A stretch of DNA of 47,788 nucleotides from Leptotrichiaceae bacterium (GCA_018060185.1 JAGOWQ010000011.1:1-47788), one strand, 5' to 3'. Shown: positions 24,928-35,691, numbered from the stretch's first letter. The notes: generated by a model from the sequence alone, not told the origin. Program-made: numbers and translations.

Positions 24928-24970
24928 AAAAATGAATAACTTCCTAATTTAAGGATATTATTCATTTTTG
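24928..24970. terminator. Bidirectional terminator between convergent genes
   Basis: AAAAATGAATAA (24928-24939) and TTATTCATTTTT (24958-24969) form a 12-bp stem, extended inside by TCCT/AGGA. Confidence 0.85.
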
Positions 24971-25007
24971 TTTTAAGAAATTTTTTGAGAAATATAAATT
25001 TATTTAA

Positions 25008-26372
25008 TTAATTTTTTAATGCTTGAATTGGTGGCGAAACTCTTCCACCTCTGTTTATTAAAGTCGAACAATCTAAATTATTTACATTAATAATATCTGC
25101 TTCTCCTAAAAGTCCACCGAAAATAGCTCTATCTCCTACTTTTTTATTTGGTACAGGAATTATACGAACAGCTGTAGTTTTATTATTTACCATTCCAATA
25201 GCCATTTCATCAGCAATTATTCCTGAAATTACTGCTTCAGAAGTATCTCCAGGAATAGCAATCATATCTAGTCCAACAGAACAAACACATGTCATAGCTT
25301 CAAGTTTTTCTAATGTTAGATATCCTTTACTCGTAGCAGCTATCATACCTTGATCTTCGCTAACTGGGATAAAAGCTCCTGTAAGTCCACCGACACGAGT
25401 GGCAGCCATTGCTCCTCCTTTTTTTACAGCATCATTTAATATAGCAAGAGCAAAAGTAGTTCCGTAAGCTCCCACAGATTCTAATCCAAACTCTTCAAGA
25501 ACATTTCCTACACTGTCACCAATAGCTGGTGTTGGTGCAAGGGATAAATCTATAATACCAAAATCTACTCCTAATTTAGAGGCAACTTCTTTTCCTACAA
25601 GTTCGCCCATTCTTGTTATTTTAAAACTAACTTTTTTAATAGCTTCAGTTAATTCTTCAATTTTAGCTTTTTTATCTATTTTAGATAGGACATGTCTTAC
25701 AACTCCAGGTCCACTTATTCCAACATTTAAAACTAAATCAGGATTTTCAACTCCGTGAAAAGCTCCTGCCATAAAAGGATTATCAGGAACCGCGTTAGTA
25801 AATACAACAAATTTTGCAGCAGCAATCCCGTCAGCATGAGCTGATAAGGAAGCTAGTTCTTTAACAGTTTTACCCATCATTTTAACAGCATCTAAGTTAA
25901 TTCCAGATTTTGTAGAACCTACATTTACAGAAGAACAAACTCTATCTGTTTCACTAAGGGCTTTAGGAATACTTTTTATTAGGTTTATATCTCCTTTAGT
26001 AAAACCTTTATCTACAAGAGCAGAAAAACCACCTATAAAATCAATTCCTATTTCTTTTGCAGCTTTATCAAGGGCTTTGGCAAAAATAGTGTAATCATCC
26101 GTATCAGTAGAATTTCCTATTATGGAAATAGGTGTAACTGATACCCTTTTATTTACAATAGGCACATTATACTTACTTGCAACTTCATCTGCAAATTTAA
26201 CAAGATTTTTACCATTTTTCACTATTTTATTGTATATGTTTTCAGCAGTTTTTTCAGCATTAGAATCAATACAATCTAAAAGGCTTATTCCTAATGTAAC
26301 AGTTCTTACATCAAGGTTTTGCATATCTATCATACTAATTGTTTCAATTATTTCATCAGGTAATAAATTCAT
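25008..26372 (-). CDS. UPF0210 (PFL/DUF711) family protein
   Basis: A 454-residue cytoplasmic protein. The sequence [44 protein letters not shown] and the repeated [12 protein letters not shown]-type glycine segments match UPF0210, distantly related to glycyl-radical-type folds but without a radical site I can see. The biochemical role is not established. It follows an ACT-domain gene by 27 bases on the same strand, a pairing conserved across many Firmicutes-like genomes, so the small protein is likely its regulatory partner. AGGAGG precedes ATG. Confidence 0.9.
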   Translation of the reverse strand: MNLLPDEIIETISMIDMQNLDVRTVTLGISLLDCIDSNAEKTAENIYNKIVKNGKNLVKFADEVASKYNVPIVNKRVSVTPISIIGNSTDTDDYTIFAKALDKAAKEIGIDFIGGFSALVDKGFTKGDINLIKSIPKALSETDRVCSSVNVGSTKSGINLDAVKMMGKTVKELASLSAHADGIAAAKFVVFTNAVPDNPFMAGAFHGVENPDLVLNVGISGPGVVRHVLSKIDKKAKIEELTEAIKKVSFKITRMGELVGKEVASKLGVDFGIIDLSLAPTPAIGDSVGNVLEEFGLESVGAYGTTFALAILNDAVKKGGAMAATRVGGLTGAFIPVSEDQGMIAATSKGYLTLEKLEAMTCVCSVGLDMIAIPGDTSEAVISGIIADEMAIGMVNNKTTAVRIIPVPNKKVGDRAIFGGLLGEADIINVNNLDCSTLINRGGRVSPPIQALKN

Positions 26373-26399
26373 TACTCCTCCTAAAATTTTATATTTAAA

Positions 26400-26675
26400 T
26401 TATATTCTGTGCATTGTTTTAAAAATGTCCTCATGTTGAAGAAATATTCTAACTCCTATTTCATTTTCAAGAGTTTTAAATTCTTCTTGGAGGAATTTAA
26501 TATTTTTTTGCTCACCAGATTCAATAAGCATAATCATAGCAAAAATATCATTCTCAAATACTTTTTGAGTAATATCTATAATATTTAATTTTAATTCACT
26601 TAATTTGGTAGATACATTAGCAACTATACCAGTTTTATCATTTCCTATTACGGTAACAACAATTTTATCGTTCAT
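26400..26675 (-). CDS. ACT-domain protein (UPF0237)
   Basis: A 91-residue single ACT domain: VVTVIGNDKTGIVANVSTKLSELKLNIIDITQKV is the typical beta-alpha-beta start of ACT/GcvR-like domains, which bind amino acids. No enzyme domain is attached. It is encoded directly ahead of the UPF0210 gene and probably senses a ligand for it. AGGAGG site before ATG. Divergent from coaE with a 167-base gap. Confidence 0.9.
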   Translation of the reverse strand: MNDKIVVTVIGNDKTGIVANVSTKLSELKLNIIDITQKVFENDIFAMIMLIESGEQKNIKFLQEEFKTLENEIGVRIFLQHEDIFKTMHRI

Positions 26676-26842
26676 ACAATTTCCTCCTAATATTATTTTA
26701 TTTATTATAGCACAAATTAGATTTTTTATTAAGTTCTTATATTATATATAACTATAATTATTTTTAATTATAAATATATTGCAAATAATAGAAAAAAGAT
26801 ATAGAATATAAAGAAGAATTTGATAATATTAAAGGGGAAAAA

Positions 26843-27433
26843 ATGGTAATAGGATTAACAGGCGGGATAGGGACTGGAAAAAGTACAGTAGCTAGAAGAT
26901 TAATAGAAAAAGGCTACCCAGTAATAGATACGGATATAATATCTAAAGAAATAATAGAAAAAGAAGAAATTATTATAAAAATAAACGAAGAGCTTGGTGA
27001 TGTGCTTGATTATAATGGAAAGATAAATAGAAAAAAACTAGGACAAATAGTATTCAAAGATAAAAAAAAGTTAAATGTATTAAACTCTATAATGCATCCA
27101 ATAATTTTGAATGAAATGAGAAAACAAATAAATGAAAAAAATAAATTACATAATATTATTATCGTAGATGTGCCGTTATTATTTGAAATAAATATAGAAA
27201 AAGAATTTGATTTGATTTTATTAGTTTATTCAACAAAGGAAATACAATTAAAAAGAATAATGGAAAGAGATAATAGAACAAAAGAAGAATCACTTAATAT
27301 AATAAATTCACAAATGGATTTAGAACTGAAAAAGAAGAAAAGTGATTATATTTTAAAAAATAATAATACTTTAAAAGATTTGTATGAAGAAATAGATAAT
27401 GTTTTAGAAAAATTAGAAAAATTAGTTTTATAA
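26843..27433 (+). CDS. coaE: Dephospho-CoA kinase
   Basis: Last enzyme of coenzyme A synthesis, 196 residues. P-loop GGIGTGKS at residues 7-14, then IDTDIISKEI, the HPIILNEM segment, and VDVPLLFE with the substrate loop are all standard for CoaE. LVYSTKEIQLKRIMERDNRTKEE is the lid. AAAGGGG precedes ATG. Possibly cotranscribed with the LCP gene 34 bases downstream. Confidence 0.95.
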   Translation: MVIGLTGGIGTGKSTVARRLIEKGYPVIDTDIISKEIIEKEEIIIKINEELGDVLDYNGKINRKKLGQIVFKDKKKLNVLNSIMHPIILNEMRKQINEKNKLHNIIIVDVPLLFEINIEKEFDLILLVYSTKEIQLKRIMERDNRTKEESLNIINSQMDLELKKKKSDYILKNNNTLKDLYEEIDNVLEKLEKLVL

Positions 27434-27467
27434 TTCTAAAATTTTCTATATTTAGAAAGGATATAGT

Positions 27468-28253
27468 ATGAAAAAGATAATATTAATAATTATTTTAGGT
27501 TGTTTAGCATGGCTTAGTATACCGTTTAATGTATTAGTTTTAGGTAGTGATGCTAGACCTCATCACCCTTTGAAAGGTTCTAGAAGTGACGGAATGATTT
27601 TAGTAAAAGTAATCCCATTAATGGCAAAAATAAAAATGGTTTCTATTCCGAGGGATACTTACACGGAGATTCCATGTGAAAAAGGTGGTAAAATTGATAA
27701 AATAACGCATTCTTTCGCTTTTGGTGGGACAGAATGCTCAAAACTAGCAGTTGAAAAATTGTTGGACACAAAAGTTAATTATACAGTGCTATTTAGATTT
27801 GATGATGTAATTTCTTTAACAGATATAATAGGCGGTGTAAATATAGTTTCAAATCATACTTTTGTACAAGATAATGAAAAATTTGTTCAAGGAAAAGAAT
27901 ATAATATAAAAGGAGAAAGAGCATTAGCTTACACAAGGCACAGAAAAACTGACAGTGCATTTAAAAGAGACGAAAGGCAAAGACAAGTTATCCAAAGTAT
28001 AGTTAAAAAATTAATATCTCCTTTAGGTTGGACTTATGTCCCAAGTGTTTATTCTTATATGGAAGAAAAGATGGAAATAAATTTTAATCCTATTAAAGTT
28101 ATATCCACATTACCTGCAATTTTAATAAGTAAAACTAATTTTGATCAACAAGAAATAGAAGGAAATGGTAAAATGATAAAAGGAGTTTATTATTTTATAC
28201 CTGAAGAATACTCATTACAAAATGCAAAGAAAAATTTTAAAGTAATATTTTAA
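27468..28253 (+). CDS. LytR-CpsA-Psr (LCP) family protein
   Basis: A 261-residue membrane-anchored protein: residues 1-19 form one N-terminal anchor, then LGSDAR, SRSDGMILVKV and KMVSIPRDTYTEI, the core LCP motifs with the conserved Arg and Asp residues that bind the pyrophosphate of lipid-linked polymers, and LAYTRHRKTDSAFKRDERQRQVI near the end. The family transfers polymers from undecaprenyl pyrophosphate to peptidoglycan in Gram-positives. In a likely diderm organism the acceptor or the polymer is unknown. Good AAAGGA site. Confidence 0.9.
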   Translation: MKKIILIIILGCLAWLSIPFNVLVLGSDARPHHPLKGSRSDGMILVKVIPLMAKIKMVSIPRDTYTEIPCEKGGKIDKITHSFAFGGTECSKLAVEKLLDTKVNYTVLFRFDDVISLTDIIGGVNIVSNHTFVQDNEKFVQGKEYNIKGERALAYTRHRKTDSAFKRDERQRQVIQSIVKKLISPLGWTYVPSVYSYMEEKMEINFNPIKVISTLPAILISKTNFDQQEIEGNGKMIKGVYYFIPEEYSLQNAKKNFKVIF

Positions 28254-28279
28254 AATAAATTAGTGAAAAGGAGAAAACA

Positions 28280-28879
28280 TTGGTTATAAAAAAATCTGAT
28301 TTTGTAAAATCAGCAGTACACGAGGAAGATTATCCAGAAGTAAAAGGATTAGAGTTTTCTTTTATAGGGAGATCTAATGTTGGGAAATCTTCTTTAATAA
28401 ATTCTTTAACAGGACGTAGAAGTCTAGCTAGAACAAGTAAAACTCCAGGAAGAACTCAACTTATAAATTATTTTATAATAAATGATGAAGTTTATTTTGT
28501 TGACTTACCAGGATATGGTTTTGCAAAAGTTCCTGAAACTGTTAAAAGAAACTGGGGAAAAACAATAGAAACTTATCTAATGTCTAAAAGAGACAAAGTA
28601 GTTTTTTTACTTCTTGATTTAAGAAGAGTCCCATCTACAGAAGATACAGATATGCTAAAATGGCTTGAATACTATAATATTGAGTATTATATAGTATTTA
28701 CTAAAGCGGATAAACTTTCTAATAATGAAAAATTTAAACAGTTAAAAGAAATTAGAAAAAAACTAGTATTTAAAAATGAAGATGTATTTTTTTATTCTGC
28801 TCTTAAAGGAACTGGAAAAGAAGAACTTACAGAATTTATTTTCAAAAGAATAAAGAAATATAATAAGAGTAAAAAATAA
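28280..28879 (+). CDS. engB: Ribosome-biogenesis GTPase YsxC/EngB
   Basis: A 199-residue GTPase needed for 50S assembly. G1 loop GRSNVGKSS at 30-38, switch region RTSKTPGRTQLINYF, G3 DLPGYGFAKV, G4 TKADKLS and the SALKGTG motif are all present. Start is TTG at 28280 with AAGGAG upstream; no in-frame ATG fits. It follows the LCP gene by 26 bases and closes a coaE-LCP-engB run ended by a terminator. Confidence 0.95.
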   Translation: MVIKKSDFVKSAVHEEDYPEVKGLEFSFIGRSNVGKSSLINSLTGRRSLARTSKTPGRTQLINYFIINDEVYFVDLPGYGFAKVPETVKRNWGKTIETYLMSKRDKVVFLLLDLRRVPSTEDTDMLKWLEYYNIEYYIVFTKADKLSNNEKFKQLKEIRKKLVFKNEDVFFYSALKGTGKEELTEFIFKRIKKYNKSKK

Positions 28880-28970
28880 TATAGATACTTTTAATTGATG
28901 AAAAAACTATATTAAAAAGTGAATTGTTATTGTTAAATAAATCATATTTTTATATATTAATAATTAGAAG

Positions 28971-28997
28971 GTCAGATCAAAAATCTGGCTTTTTTTA
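28971..28997 (+). terminator. Terminator after engB
   Basis: GTCAGAT (28971-28977) pairs with ATCTGGC (28983-28989, one G-T pair), then a seven-T run. Confidence 0.85.
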
Positions 28998-29088
28998 TTT
29001 AAATTTTTTTCTTTTTTCTTCTTAATTAATGATTTTTAAGTAATTTTTTGATATAATATACAATATAAATAAAAGAGAAGGAAGAAAA

Positions 29089-29766
29089 ATGGGAAAATTA
29101 ATAATAATTGAAGGAACTGATGGAAGTGGAAAACAAACACAAACCGAGTTAATTTATAATAAATTAACTTTATTATTAGGAATTGAAAAAATAAAAAAAT
29201 TATCTTTTCCAAATTATGAAAGTAAATCATCTGAACCAGTAAAGATGTATTTATCAGGAGAGTTTGGGAAAAATGTAGAAGATGTAAATGCATATGCTGC
29301 ATCTATTTTATATTCTGTAGATAGATTTGCCTCATTTAAAACAGAATGGGAAAACTTCTATAATGGAGGCGGTGTAATTATAAGTGATAGATACACGACT
29401 TCAAACATGATACATCAAGCTTCAAAAATAAGAGATGATAGTGAAAGAGAAAAATATTTAAAGTGGTTGATTGACTTAGAATGGAATAAAATTGCCATAC
29501 CTAAGCCAGATTTAGTTTTATTTTTAGATGTTCCTTTTGAAGTTAGTCAAAGACTTATAGAAGAGAGAAAAAATAAAATTACTGGTGATAATAAAAAAGA
29601 TATTCATGAAAACAATACTGAATATTTAAAAAATTCATATAATATTGCTAAAAACTTATCTGAAAAATATAATTGGAATGTTATTAGCTGTGTTGAAAAT
29701 GATAAATTGAAATCAATAGAAGATATAAATAATGAAATCATGAATGAAATAAAGAAAATTTTATAA
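29089..29766 (+). CDS. tmk: Thymidylate kinase
   Basis: Phosphorylates dTMP to dTDP; 225 residues. P-loop EGTDGSGKQTQT (8-19), SFPNY near 46, and SDRYTTSNMIHQ with the DRY/H motif of the family. The GSGKQTQ form and the SFPNY loop mark the tmk group found in clostridia and fusobacteria. GAAGGA precedes ATG. Confidence 0.92.
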   Translation: MGKLIIIEGTDGSGKQTQTELIYNKLTLLLGIEKIKKLSFPNYESKSSEPVKMYLSGEFGKNVEDVNAYAASILYSVDRFASFKTEWENFYNGGGVIISDRYTTSNMIHQASKIRDDSEREKYLKWLIDLEWNKIAIPKPDLVLFLDVPFEVSQRLIEERKNKITGDNKKDIHENNTEYLKNSYNIAKNLSEKYNWNVISCVENDKLKSIEDINNEIMNEIKKIL

Positions 29767-29808
29767 TAATTTTTAGTTTTTTGTAAATTTTAAAAAAGGA
29801 GATTTTAT

Positions 29809-31050
29809 ATGATAAGTGCATTAAAAGGGATGAAAGATAGATATTTTGATGATATAAAAAAGTATGATTTTATAGTCAATATTTCCAAACAAGTTTTTTC
29901 AAAATATGGATTTGAAAAAATAATTACTCCGATACTAGAAGAATCAGAATTATTTAGACGTGGTGTAGGAGATGAAACCGATGTTGTGTCAAAAGAAATG
30001 TATAACTTTAAAGATAAAGGGGATAGAGATGTAACAATGAGGCCAGAAGGAACTGCTGGAGTTGTTAGAGCGTATTTAGAGTCTAAGTTATATAAATCTA
30101 ATCCAATAGTAAAATGGTTTTATTACGGACCTATGTATAGATACGAAGCACCTCAAAAAGGTAGATTTAGAGAGTTTCATCAAATAGGAACTGAATTTTT
30201 TGGTGTAAGAAGTGCATATTTAGATGCAGAAGTGATAAAAATGGGTTGCGAATTACTAGAAAATTTAGGAATTAAGGATATTGTAGTGGAAATAAATAGT
30301 TTAGGTAATATTGAATCAAGAAAAAAATATATTTATGATTTGAAAAAATTCATGTTTAAAATATTTGATAAATTAAGTGAAGATTCTAAAAAAAGATATG
30401 AAAATAATCCATTAAGAGCATTAGATTCTAAAGATAAAGGAGATCAAGAAGAGTTTAAAAATGCTCCAAAATTATACGATTATTTAGATGAAGAAAGTAA
30501 ACAATATTTTGAAGATACTAAAAGATATTTAAGTTTGTTAGGTGTAAAATATATAGAAAATTGGAAATTAGTAAGAGGATTGGATTATTATTCAGATACA
30601 GTATTTGAAATAAAATCTAATAAATTAGGATCACAGTCAACGATTCTTGCAGGTGGAAGATATGATAGACTTCTGGAAATATTGGGGGATGTTAGTATTC
30701 CTGGAATAGGTTTTGCAGCTGGAATAGATAGAATAGCAATGTTGATGGACGATAATCTTATAAAAGAAAATGAAAAAAAAGTTTTTATAGTATATTTTAA
30801 TGAAGTTAAAGATTATTTTATAAAAGTAGTTAGTGAATTAAGGGAAAATGGAATAAAAGTAGAATTTGATTACAATCCTAAAAGTTTTAGTACGCAATTA
30901 AAAAAAGCAAATAAAATTAATTCTGAATATGTTTTAATTTTAGGAGAAGAAGAAGAGAATGAAAGTAAGGTAACGTTAAAAGAATTTAAAACAGGAAATC
31001 AAGAAAAATATACAATAGAAGAAGCTATTTTAAAATTAGAAACTAAATAA
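29809..31050 (+). CDS. hisS: Histidyl-tRNA synthetase
   Basis: A 413-residue class II synthetase. Motif 2 [20 protein letters not shown], the histidine-specific [14 protein letters not shown] and GGRYDRLLE, and motif 3 [12 protein letters not shown] are all clear; a C-terminal anticodon-binding domain follows residue 320. No T-box leader lies upstream, only 42 bases after tmk. The AAGGAG site and ATG fit. aspS follows after 13 bases. Confidence 0.97.
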   Translation: MISALKGMKDRYFDDIKKYDFIVNISKQVFSKYGFEKIITPILEESELFRRGVGDETDVVSKEMYNFKDKGDRDVTMRPEGTAGVVRAYLESKLYKSNPIVKWFYYGPMYRYEAPQKGRFREFHQIGTEFFGVRSAYLDAEVIKMGCELLENLGIKDIVVEINSLGNIESRKKYIYDLKKFMFKIFDKLSEDSKKRYENNPLRALDSKDKGDQEEFKNAPKLYDYLDEESKQYFEDTKRYLSLLGVKYIENWKLVRGLDYYSDTVFEIKSNKLGSQSTILAGGRYDRLLEILGDVSIPGIGFAAGIDRIAMLMDDNLIKENEKKVFIVYFNEVKDYFIKVVSELRENGIKVEFDYNPKSFSTQLKKANKINSEYVLILGEEEENESKVTLKEFKTGNQEKYTIEEAILKLETK

Positions 31051-31063
31051 GAAAGGGTATATT

Positions 31064-32833
31064 ATGTATAGAAAGTATAAATTAAATGAGTTAAGAATGG
31101 AAAATATTGGAGAAGAAGTGACTTTATCTGGATGGATTTCTAGAATAAGAATTTTATCTAATTGCCTATTTATAGTTTTAAGAGATAGATATGGAATAAC
31201 TCAAATATTATTAAATGAGGAATCTTCAGGAAAAGAATTATATGAAGAAGCAAAAAAATATAAAAATGAGTGGGTAATAAAAGTAACAGGAAATGTTATT
31301 GAAAGATCAAGTAAGAATCCAAACATACCTACAGGAGATATTGAAATAGAGGCTAAAAGTATTGAAATATTGAGTAAATCAAAACAACTTCCTTTTGAAA
31401 TTGAAGAAACAGGTAATTTAAGTGAAAATTTGAGATTGACATATAGATATTTGGATATTAGAAGACCTAAAATGTTAAATAATTTAATAAAAAGAAATGA
31501 TATGTTATTTTCTATAAGAGAATTTATGAATAATAATGGATTTTTGGATATTGATACACCAATATTGGCAAAATCAACTCCAGAAGGAGCAAGAGATTTC
31601 ATAGTTCCGAGTAGAACTAATAAAGGAAATTTTTATGCATTGCCACAATCACCACAATTATTCAAACAAATACTTATGGTAGCAGGAGTTGATAAATATT
31701 ATCAATTAGCTAAGTGTTTTAGAGATGAAGATTTAAGAGCTGATAGACAACCAGAATTTACACAACTCGATATTGAAATGTCATTTATTGAAAAAGAAGA
31801 TGTTATGCAGATGGCAGAAAAGTTGACTAAAAAAGTATTTAAAGATGTTTTAGGTTCTGAAATAGTAGAAAATTTTCAAAGGATGACCTATGATGATGCT
31901 ATGAATTTTTATGGTTCAGATAAACCAGATTTAAGGTTTGAAATGAAATTAATTGATCTATCAGAGAATATAGCCAATTGTGGATTTGAAGTTTTTGAAA
32001 GAACTTTTATTGAAGGAGGTAGTGTAAAGGCAGTAGTTGCGCCTCAAGCAGAAAAATTTTCAAGAAAATATATTAAAGATTTAGAAGACTACGTAAAAAC
32101 ATATTTTAAAGCAAAAGGATTGGCATATATAAAATTAAATGAAAATGGAGAGATTAATTCGCCTATAGCTAAATTTTTTAGTGAAGATAAAATGAATGAA
32201 ATCGTTAAAAAATTGGGAATAAAAAACAATGAAATTGCTTTAATTTTAGCAGATAAATATAAAATAGTACATGATGGATTGGGTGCATTGAGATTAAAAT
32301 TAGGAGAAGAGTTAGATTTAATAGATAAAAATTCTTATAAATTTTTATGGGTAGTAGATTTTCCTATGTTTGAATGGAGTGAAGAAGAAATGAGATATAA
32401 ATCTCAACATCATCCATTTACGTCTATTAAGAAAGAAGATAGAAAATATTTAGATACAGATGAATTAGAAAAAATAAAAACAGATTCTTATGATATAGTA
32501 TTAAATGGTTATGAAATTGGTGGAGGAAGTATAAGAATACACGATGAGCAATTACAGGAAAAAGTATTTGAAAAATTAGGTTTTACATCTGAAGAATTGG
32601 CAGAACAGTTTGGATTTTTCTTAGAAATATTGAAATATGGTGTTCCCCCTCATGGTGGACTTGCTTTTGGTGTAGATAGATGGTTAATGGCGTTATTAAA
32701 AGAGAACTCTATAAAAGAAGTAATTCCTTTTCCAAAAACAAATAGAGGTCAAGACCTAATGCTAGGAGCTCCTTCTGGAATAAAAGAAAGTATATTAGAA
32801 TACGATTTAAATATAAAATTATTGGATATATAG
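31064..32833 (+). CDS. aspS: Aspartyl-tRNA synthetase
   Basis: A 589-residue bacterial-type enzyme: N-terminal OB-fold ([11 protein letters not shown]), catalytic class II core with motif 2 [20 protein letters not shown], the bacterial GAD insertion (about 290-410), and motif 3 [14 protein letters not shown] near the end. It shares a transcript with hisS, the usual pairing. AAGGG precedes ATG. Confidence 0.97.
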   Translation: MYRKYKLNELRMENIGEEVTLSGWISRIRILSNCLFIVLRDRYGITQILLNEESSGKELYEEAKKYKNEWVIKVTGNVIERSSKNPNIPTGDIEIEAKSIEILSKSKQLPFEIEETGNLSENLRLTYRYLDIRRPKMLNNLIKRNDMLFSIREFMNNNGFLDIDTPILAKSTPEGARDFIVPSRTNKGNFYALPQSPQLFKQILMVAGVDKYYQLAKCFRDEDLRADRQPEFTQLDIEMSFIEKEDVMQMAEKLTKKVFKDVLGSEIVENFQRMTYDDAMNFYGSDKPDLRFEMKLIDLSENIANCGFEVFERTFIEGGSVKAVVAPQAEKFSRKYIKDLEDYVKTYFKAKGLAYIKLNENGEINSPIAKFFSEDKMNEIVKKLGIKNNEIALILADKYKIVHDGLGALRLKLGEELDLIDKNSYKFLWVVDFPMFEWSEEEMRYKSQHHPFTSIKKEDRKYLDTDELEKIKTDSYDIVLNGYEIGGGSIRIHDEQLQEKVFEKLGFTSEELAEQFGFFLEILKYGVPPHGGLAFGVDRWLMALLKENSIKEVIPFPKTNRGQDLMLGAPSGIKESILEYDLNIKLLDI

Positions 32834-33130
32834 TTGATGTATGTTATAAATTTCAAAAATTAAAAATTTATTTTATAAAATTAAAAAATATAATAGACGA
32901 AAAAATCATAATTCAAAATACGTTTATAAAAAAAATAGTTAAAAAAAGAAATGTAAAAAGTAAAATATAAAAAAATAGACGAAAAAATGAATTTTTTTAT
33001 AAAATTTGACAAAATATAAATATATGCTATAACTAATTATATGTACTTAATTGTAATAAAAATTTAAATTTTTAAGATTAAAGTTGCTGTAAATTTCATT
33101 AAAAACAACTTTATTCAGAAAGGGAAAAAA
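32834..33130. other. Upstream region of the PTS genes, with promoter and 15-bp direct repeat
   Basis: AATAGACGAAAAAAT occurs at 32892-32906 and again at 32974-32988. The candidate promoter is TTGACA (33006-33011), 16-base spacer, TATAAC (33028-33033). The repeats lie upstream of the promoter, where an activator would bind; this is inferred. Confidence 0.5.
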
Positions 33131-33436
33131 ATGAAAAAAATTTTATTGTGTTGTGCAGCAGGGATGTCAACAAGTTTATTAGTGAATAAAATGAAAGCAG
33201 AAGCTGAATCAAGAGGATTAGAGGTTGAAATTTGGGCAGAGCCTTTAGATAAAGCCTCAGTAGAAGTTCCAAAAGCAGATGTTGTATTATTAGGACCACA
33301 AATCAAGTATGCTTTACCTGAGGTAAAGAAAATAGCAGATGAGCATGGGAAAAAAATAGAAGCTATTAACATGGTAGACTATGGAATGATGAATGGTAAA
33401 AAGGTGTTGGATCAAGCGTTAGCTTTAATAGGATAG
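33131..33436 (+). CDS. PTS lactose/cellobiose-family IIB component
   Basis: A 101-residue IIB domain. The phospho-cysteine is in LLCCAAGMSTSLLV (Cys8, right before AAG), the standard loop for the lactose/cellobiose/chitobiose class; LLGPQIKYALPEV also fits. It passes phosphate from an EIIA to the sugar carried by IIC, the gene 67 bases downstream. No EIIA or phospho-beta-glucosidase is beside it, so those are supplied from elsewhere. Sugar not decidable. Confidence 0.93.
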   Translation: MKKILLCCAAGMSTSLLVNKMKAEAESRGLEVEIWAEPLDKASVEVPKADVVLLGPQIKYALPEVKKIADEHGKKIEAINMVDYGMMNGKKVLDQALALIG

Positions 33437-33503
33437 TGTATCATATTAAAACTATTGTATAAATTGTATAAAAAATAATATTATTATATGAAGGAGTATG
33501 ATT

Positions 33504-34805
33504 ATGATTTTAGAGTTTTTAGAAGAAAAAATGATGCCTTTTGCAGCTAAAATTGCAAATCAAAGACATTTGGCAGCAATAAAAGATGGGATTATAGTAA
33601 CATTGCCTTTTATTATAGCAGGATCTGTATTTTTAATTTTAGCAAATTTACCAATACCAGCAATTACTAAGTTTTATTTAACAGACACAGGGCAAATAAT
33701 ACAAAAATGGCTTTCTTATCCTGTAGGAGTTACATTTGATTTAATAGCAGTTATAACATGTTTAGGAATAGCATATAGACTTTCTGAAAGTTATAAATTA
33801 GATGGGATTTCAGGAGCAATATTAGGGTTAGTATCGTTTTTATTAGTAACGCCATTTGTTATAAACTTTACACATGAAAAATTTGGACAATTAACAGCAG
33901 CAGGAATACCTACAAGTCTTACAGGAAGTTCTGGGTTATTTGTTGCAATTATAATGGCTATTCTATCGACAGAGATATTTAATTTTATTGTCAAGAAAGA
34001 TTTAGTTATTAAAATGCCTGACATGGTTCCACCAGCAGTTTCAAAATCGTTTGCAGCATTAATTCCTGGATTTTTCATAATATCAGCAGCTTTAATTATA
34101 AGAATTATTTTTGAAGTTACTCCTTTTGGAAGTATTCATAACGTAGTTAGTGTTTTATTGACTAGACCTTTAACTTATATAGGTGGATCACTATTTGGTG
34201 TAATGGGTATAACAACATTAATACATTTATTATGGACATGTGGGCTTCATGGAGCTAACATAGTATTTGGAATTGTAGATCCAGCTTTGTATGTTTTAAT
34301 GGATCAAAATAGACAAGCATTCATGGCAGGTCAAGCATTGCCAAATGTAGCTACAAAACAATTTTTTGATGTGTTTCAGTCAATGGGAGGATCAGGGACT
34401 ACTTTATCGTTAGCAGTAATGTTAGTATTCCTAGCTAAAAGTAAACAATTAAAAGAAATAGGGAAATTATCTTTAGGTCCTGGATTATTTAATATAAATG
34501 AGCCGATATTATTTGGACTACCTGTAGTAATGAATCCATTATTGATAATACCATTTATTATCGCCCCACTAGTAACAGTTGTAGTAACTTATATTTCAAT
34601 GAAAACAGGTTTAGTGGCAAGACCAACAGGAATAGCAATTCCTTGGACAACTCCTCCATTTATATCTGGGTACCTAGTAACAGGAGGAAAACTTTCAGGA
34701 GTTGTAATTCAAATAGTAAATTTCTTTTTAACAGGTATAATTTATTATCCATTTTTCAAGATATGGGATAGAAAAAAATTACAAGAAGAAAAAGGGGAAG
34801 CTTAA
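33504..34805 (+). CDS. PTS lactose/cellobiose-family IIC permease
   Basis: A 433-residue membrane permease of the CelB/ChbC group, with about ten segments. Seen: IKDGIIVTLPFIIAGSVFLIL at the N-terminus, LLWTCGLHGANIVFG, FQSMGGSGTTLSLAVM and LFNINEPILFGLPVV (the sugar-site signature NEP). The start is ATG 33504, seven bases after AAGGAG; the ATG at 33498 touches the ribosome site. Pairs with the IIB gene upstream. Confidence 0.92.
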   Translation: MILEFLEEKMMPFAAKIANQRHLAAIKDGIIVTLPFIIAGSVFLILANLPIPAITKFYLTDTGQIIQKWLSYPVGVTFDLIAVITCLGIAYRLSESYKLDGISGAILGLVSFLLVTPFVINFTHEKFGQLTAAGIPTSLTGSSGLFVAIIMAILSTEIFNFIVKKDLVIKMPDMVPPAVSKSFAALIPGFFIISAALIIRIIFEVTPFGSIHNVVSVLLTRPLTYIGGSLFGVMGITTLIHLLWTCGLHGANIVFGIVDPALYVLMDQNRQAFMAGQALPNVATKQFFDVFQSMGGSGTTLSLAVMLVFLAKSKQLKEIGKLSLGPGLFNINEPILFGLPVVMNPLLIIPFIIAPLVTVVVTYISMKTGLVARPTGIAIPWTTPPFISGYLVTGGKLSGVVIQIVNFFLTGIIYYPFFKIWDRKKLQEEKGEA

Positions 34806-34878
34806 TTTTAGAATTTAAGTATATTAATACAGTAGTATAGAAATTATAGAATATATAAAAAATAAATAAAATAGATAG

Positions 34879-34943
34879 AATAGACTCTTTAAAATGATAT
34901 ATTAAAATTAAATTTAAATATTCATTTCTAAAGAGTCTATTTT
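34879..34943. terminator. Bidirectional terminator between PTS IIC and the peptidase operon
   Basis: Stem AATAGACTCTTTA (34879-34891) with TAAAGAGTCTATT (34929-34941), plus an inner AAATGA/TCATTT. It has A and T runs on both sides and lies between convergent genes. Confidence 0.75.
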
Positions 34944-35662
34944 TATAAACAAGCTTCAATAAATTTATAAAAAATTTGTTTCATATTTTTATTTCCTCTG
35001 ACAGACATCATTTCAGGATGCCATTGAGTTCCATAGAAGAACGGGTGATCTTTATTTTGAAAAGCTTCTATAATACCATCTGCAGATTTTGCAATAGGTG
35101 TAAGATTAGGAGCAATATCTTTTATCATTTGATGATGAAATGAGTTTACTCTAGTCTTTTTTCCGAAAATATCATAGAAAATATGATCTGTTCCTAAAAT
35201 ATCAATATTGTGAGTAGGTAGATTAAGTTGCCATTTCTGTTTATGTTGGATTTTAGTATCAACATAAGAAATATCTTGATAAAGTGTTCCACCATAATAA
35301 ATATTTACAAGTTGTAGACCACGACAAATAGCTAAAATAGGTTTTTTTGTTTTCAAAAATTCTTCTAGTAATAGATATTCAAATTTATCTCTTTCAGGAG
35401 ATATATTTCCCATACCTTGTAGGCAGTCTTCACCAAATAATATAGGGTCAGGATCAACACCCCCTGCTAAAATAAGTCCATCTAAATTATTTGCAAGATT
35501 TTTTATGACTTCAATATTGTCATGAACTGGAAGAACCAAAGGAATTCCTTCGGATTCTATGATAGCTAAACTATAGTCAATGGAAACACTAGTTTTATGA
35601 GCATCTAATACATCAGGATTATTTTCATAAGCTGATGTAATTCCAATTAATGGTTTTTTCAA
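34943..35662 (-). CDS. Class I glutamine amidotransferase-like peptidase (C26, gamma-glutamyl hydrolase type)
   Basis: A 239-residue PuuD-like hydrolase. The catalytic Cys lies in ICRGLQLVNI; LAGGVDPDP and the catalytic His-Glu in TQWHPEM complete the triad. The family cleaves gamma-glutamyl amides such as gamma-glutamyl-GABA. In this operon, behind an LD-carboxypeptidase and a dipeptidase, a gamma-linked peptidoglycan peptide is a sensible alternative substrate, but this is inferred. Start TTG at 35662 behind GAGG. Confidence 0.88.
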   Translation of the reverse strand: MKKPLIGITSAYENNPDVLDAHKTSVSIDYSLAIIESEGIPLVLPVHDNIEVIKNLANNLDGLILAGGVDPDPILFGEDCLQGMGNISPERDKFEYLLLEEFLKTKKPILAICRGLQLVNIYYGGTLYQDISYVDTKIQHKQKWQLNLPTHNIDILGTDHIFYDIFGKKTRVNSFHHQMIKDIAPNLTPIAKSADGIIEAFQNKDHPFFYGTQWHPEMMSVRGNKNMKQIFYKFIEACL

Positions 35663-35691
35663 AATAATTCCTCTTTTCTTTTTATAATTTT

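Noticed and set aside
29766-29810. T-box riboswitch before hisS
   Set aside because: Only 42 bases separate tmk and hisS, with no stem, specifier loop or T-box sequence.
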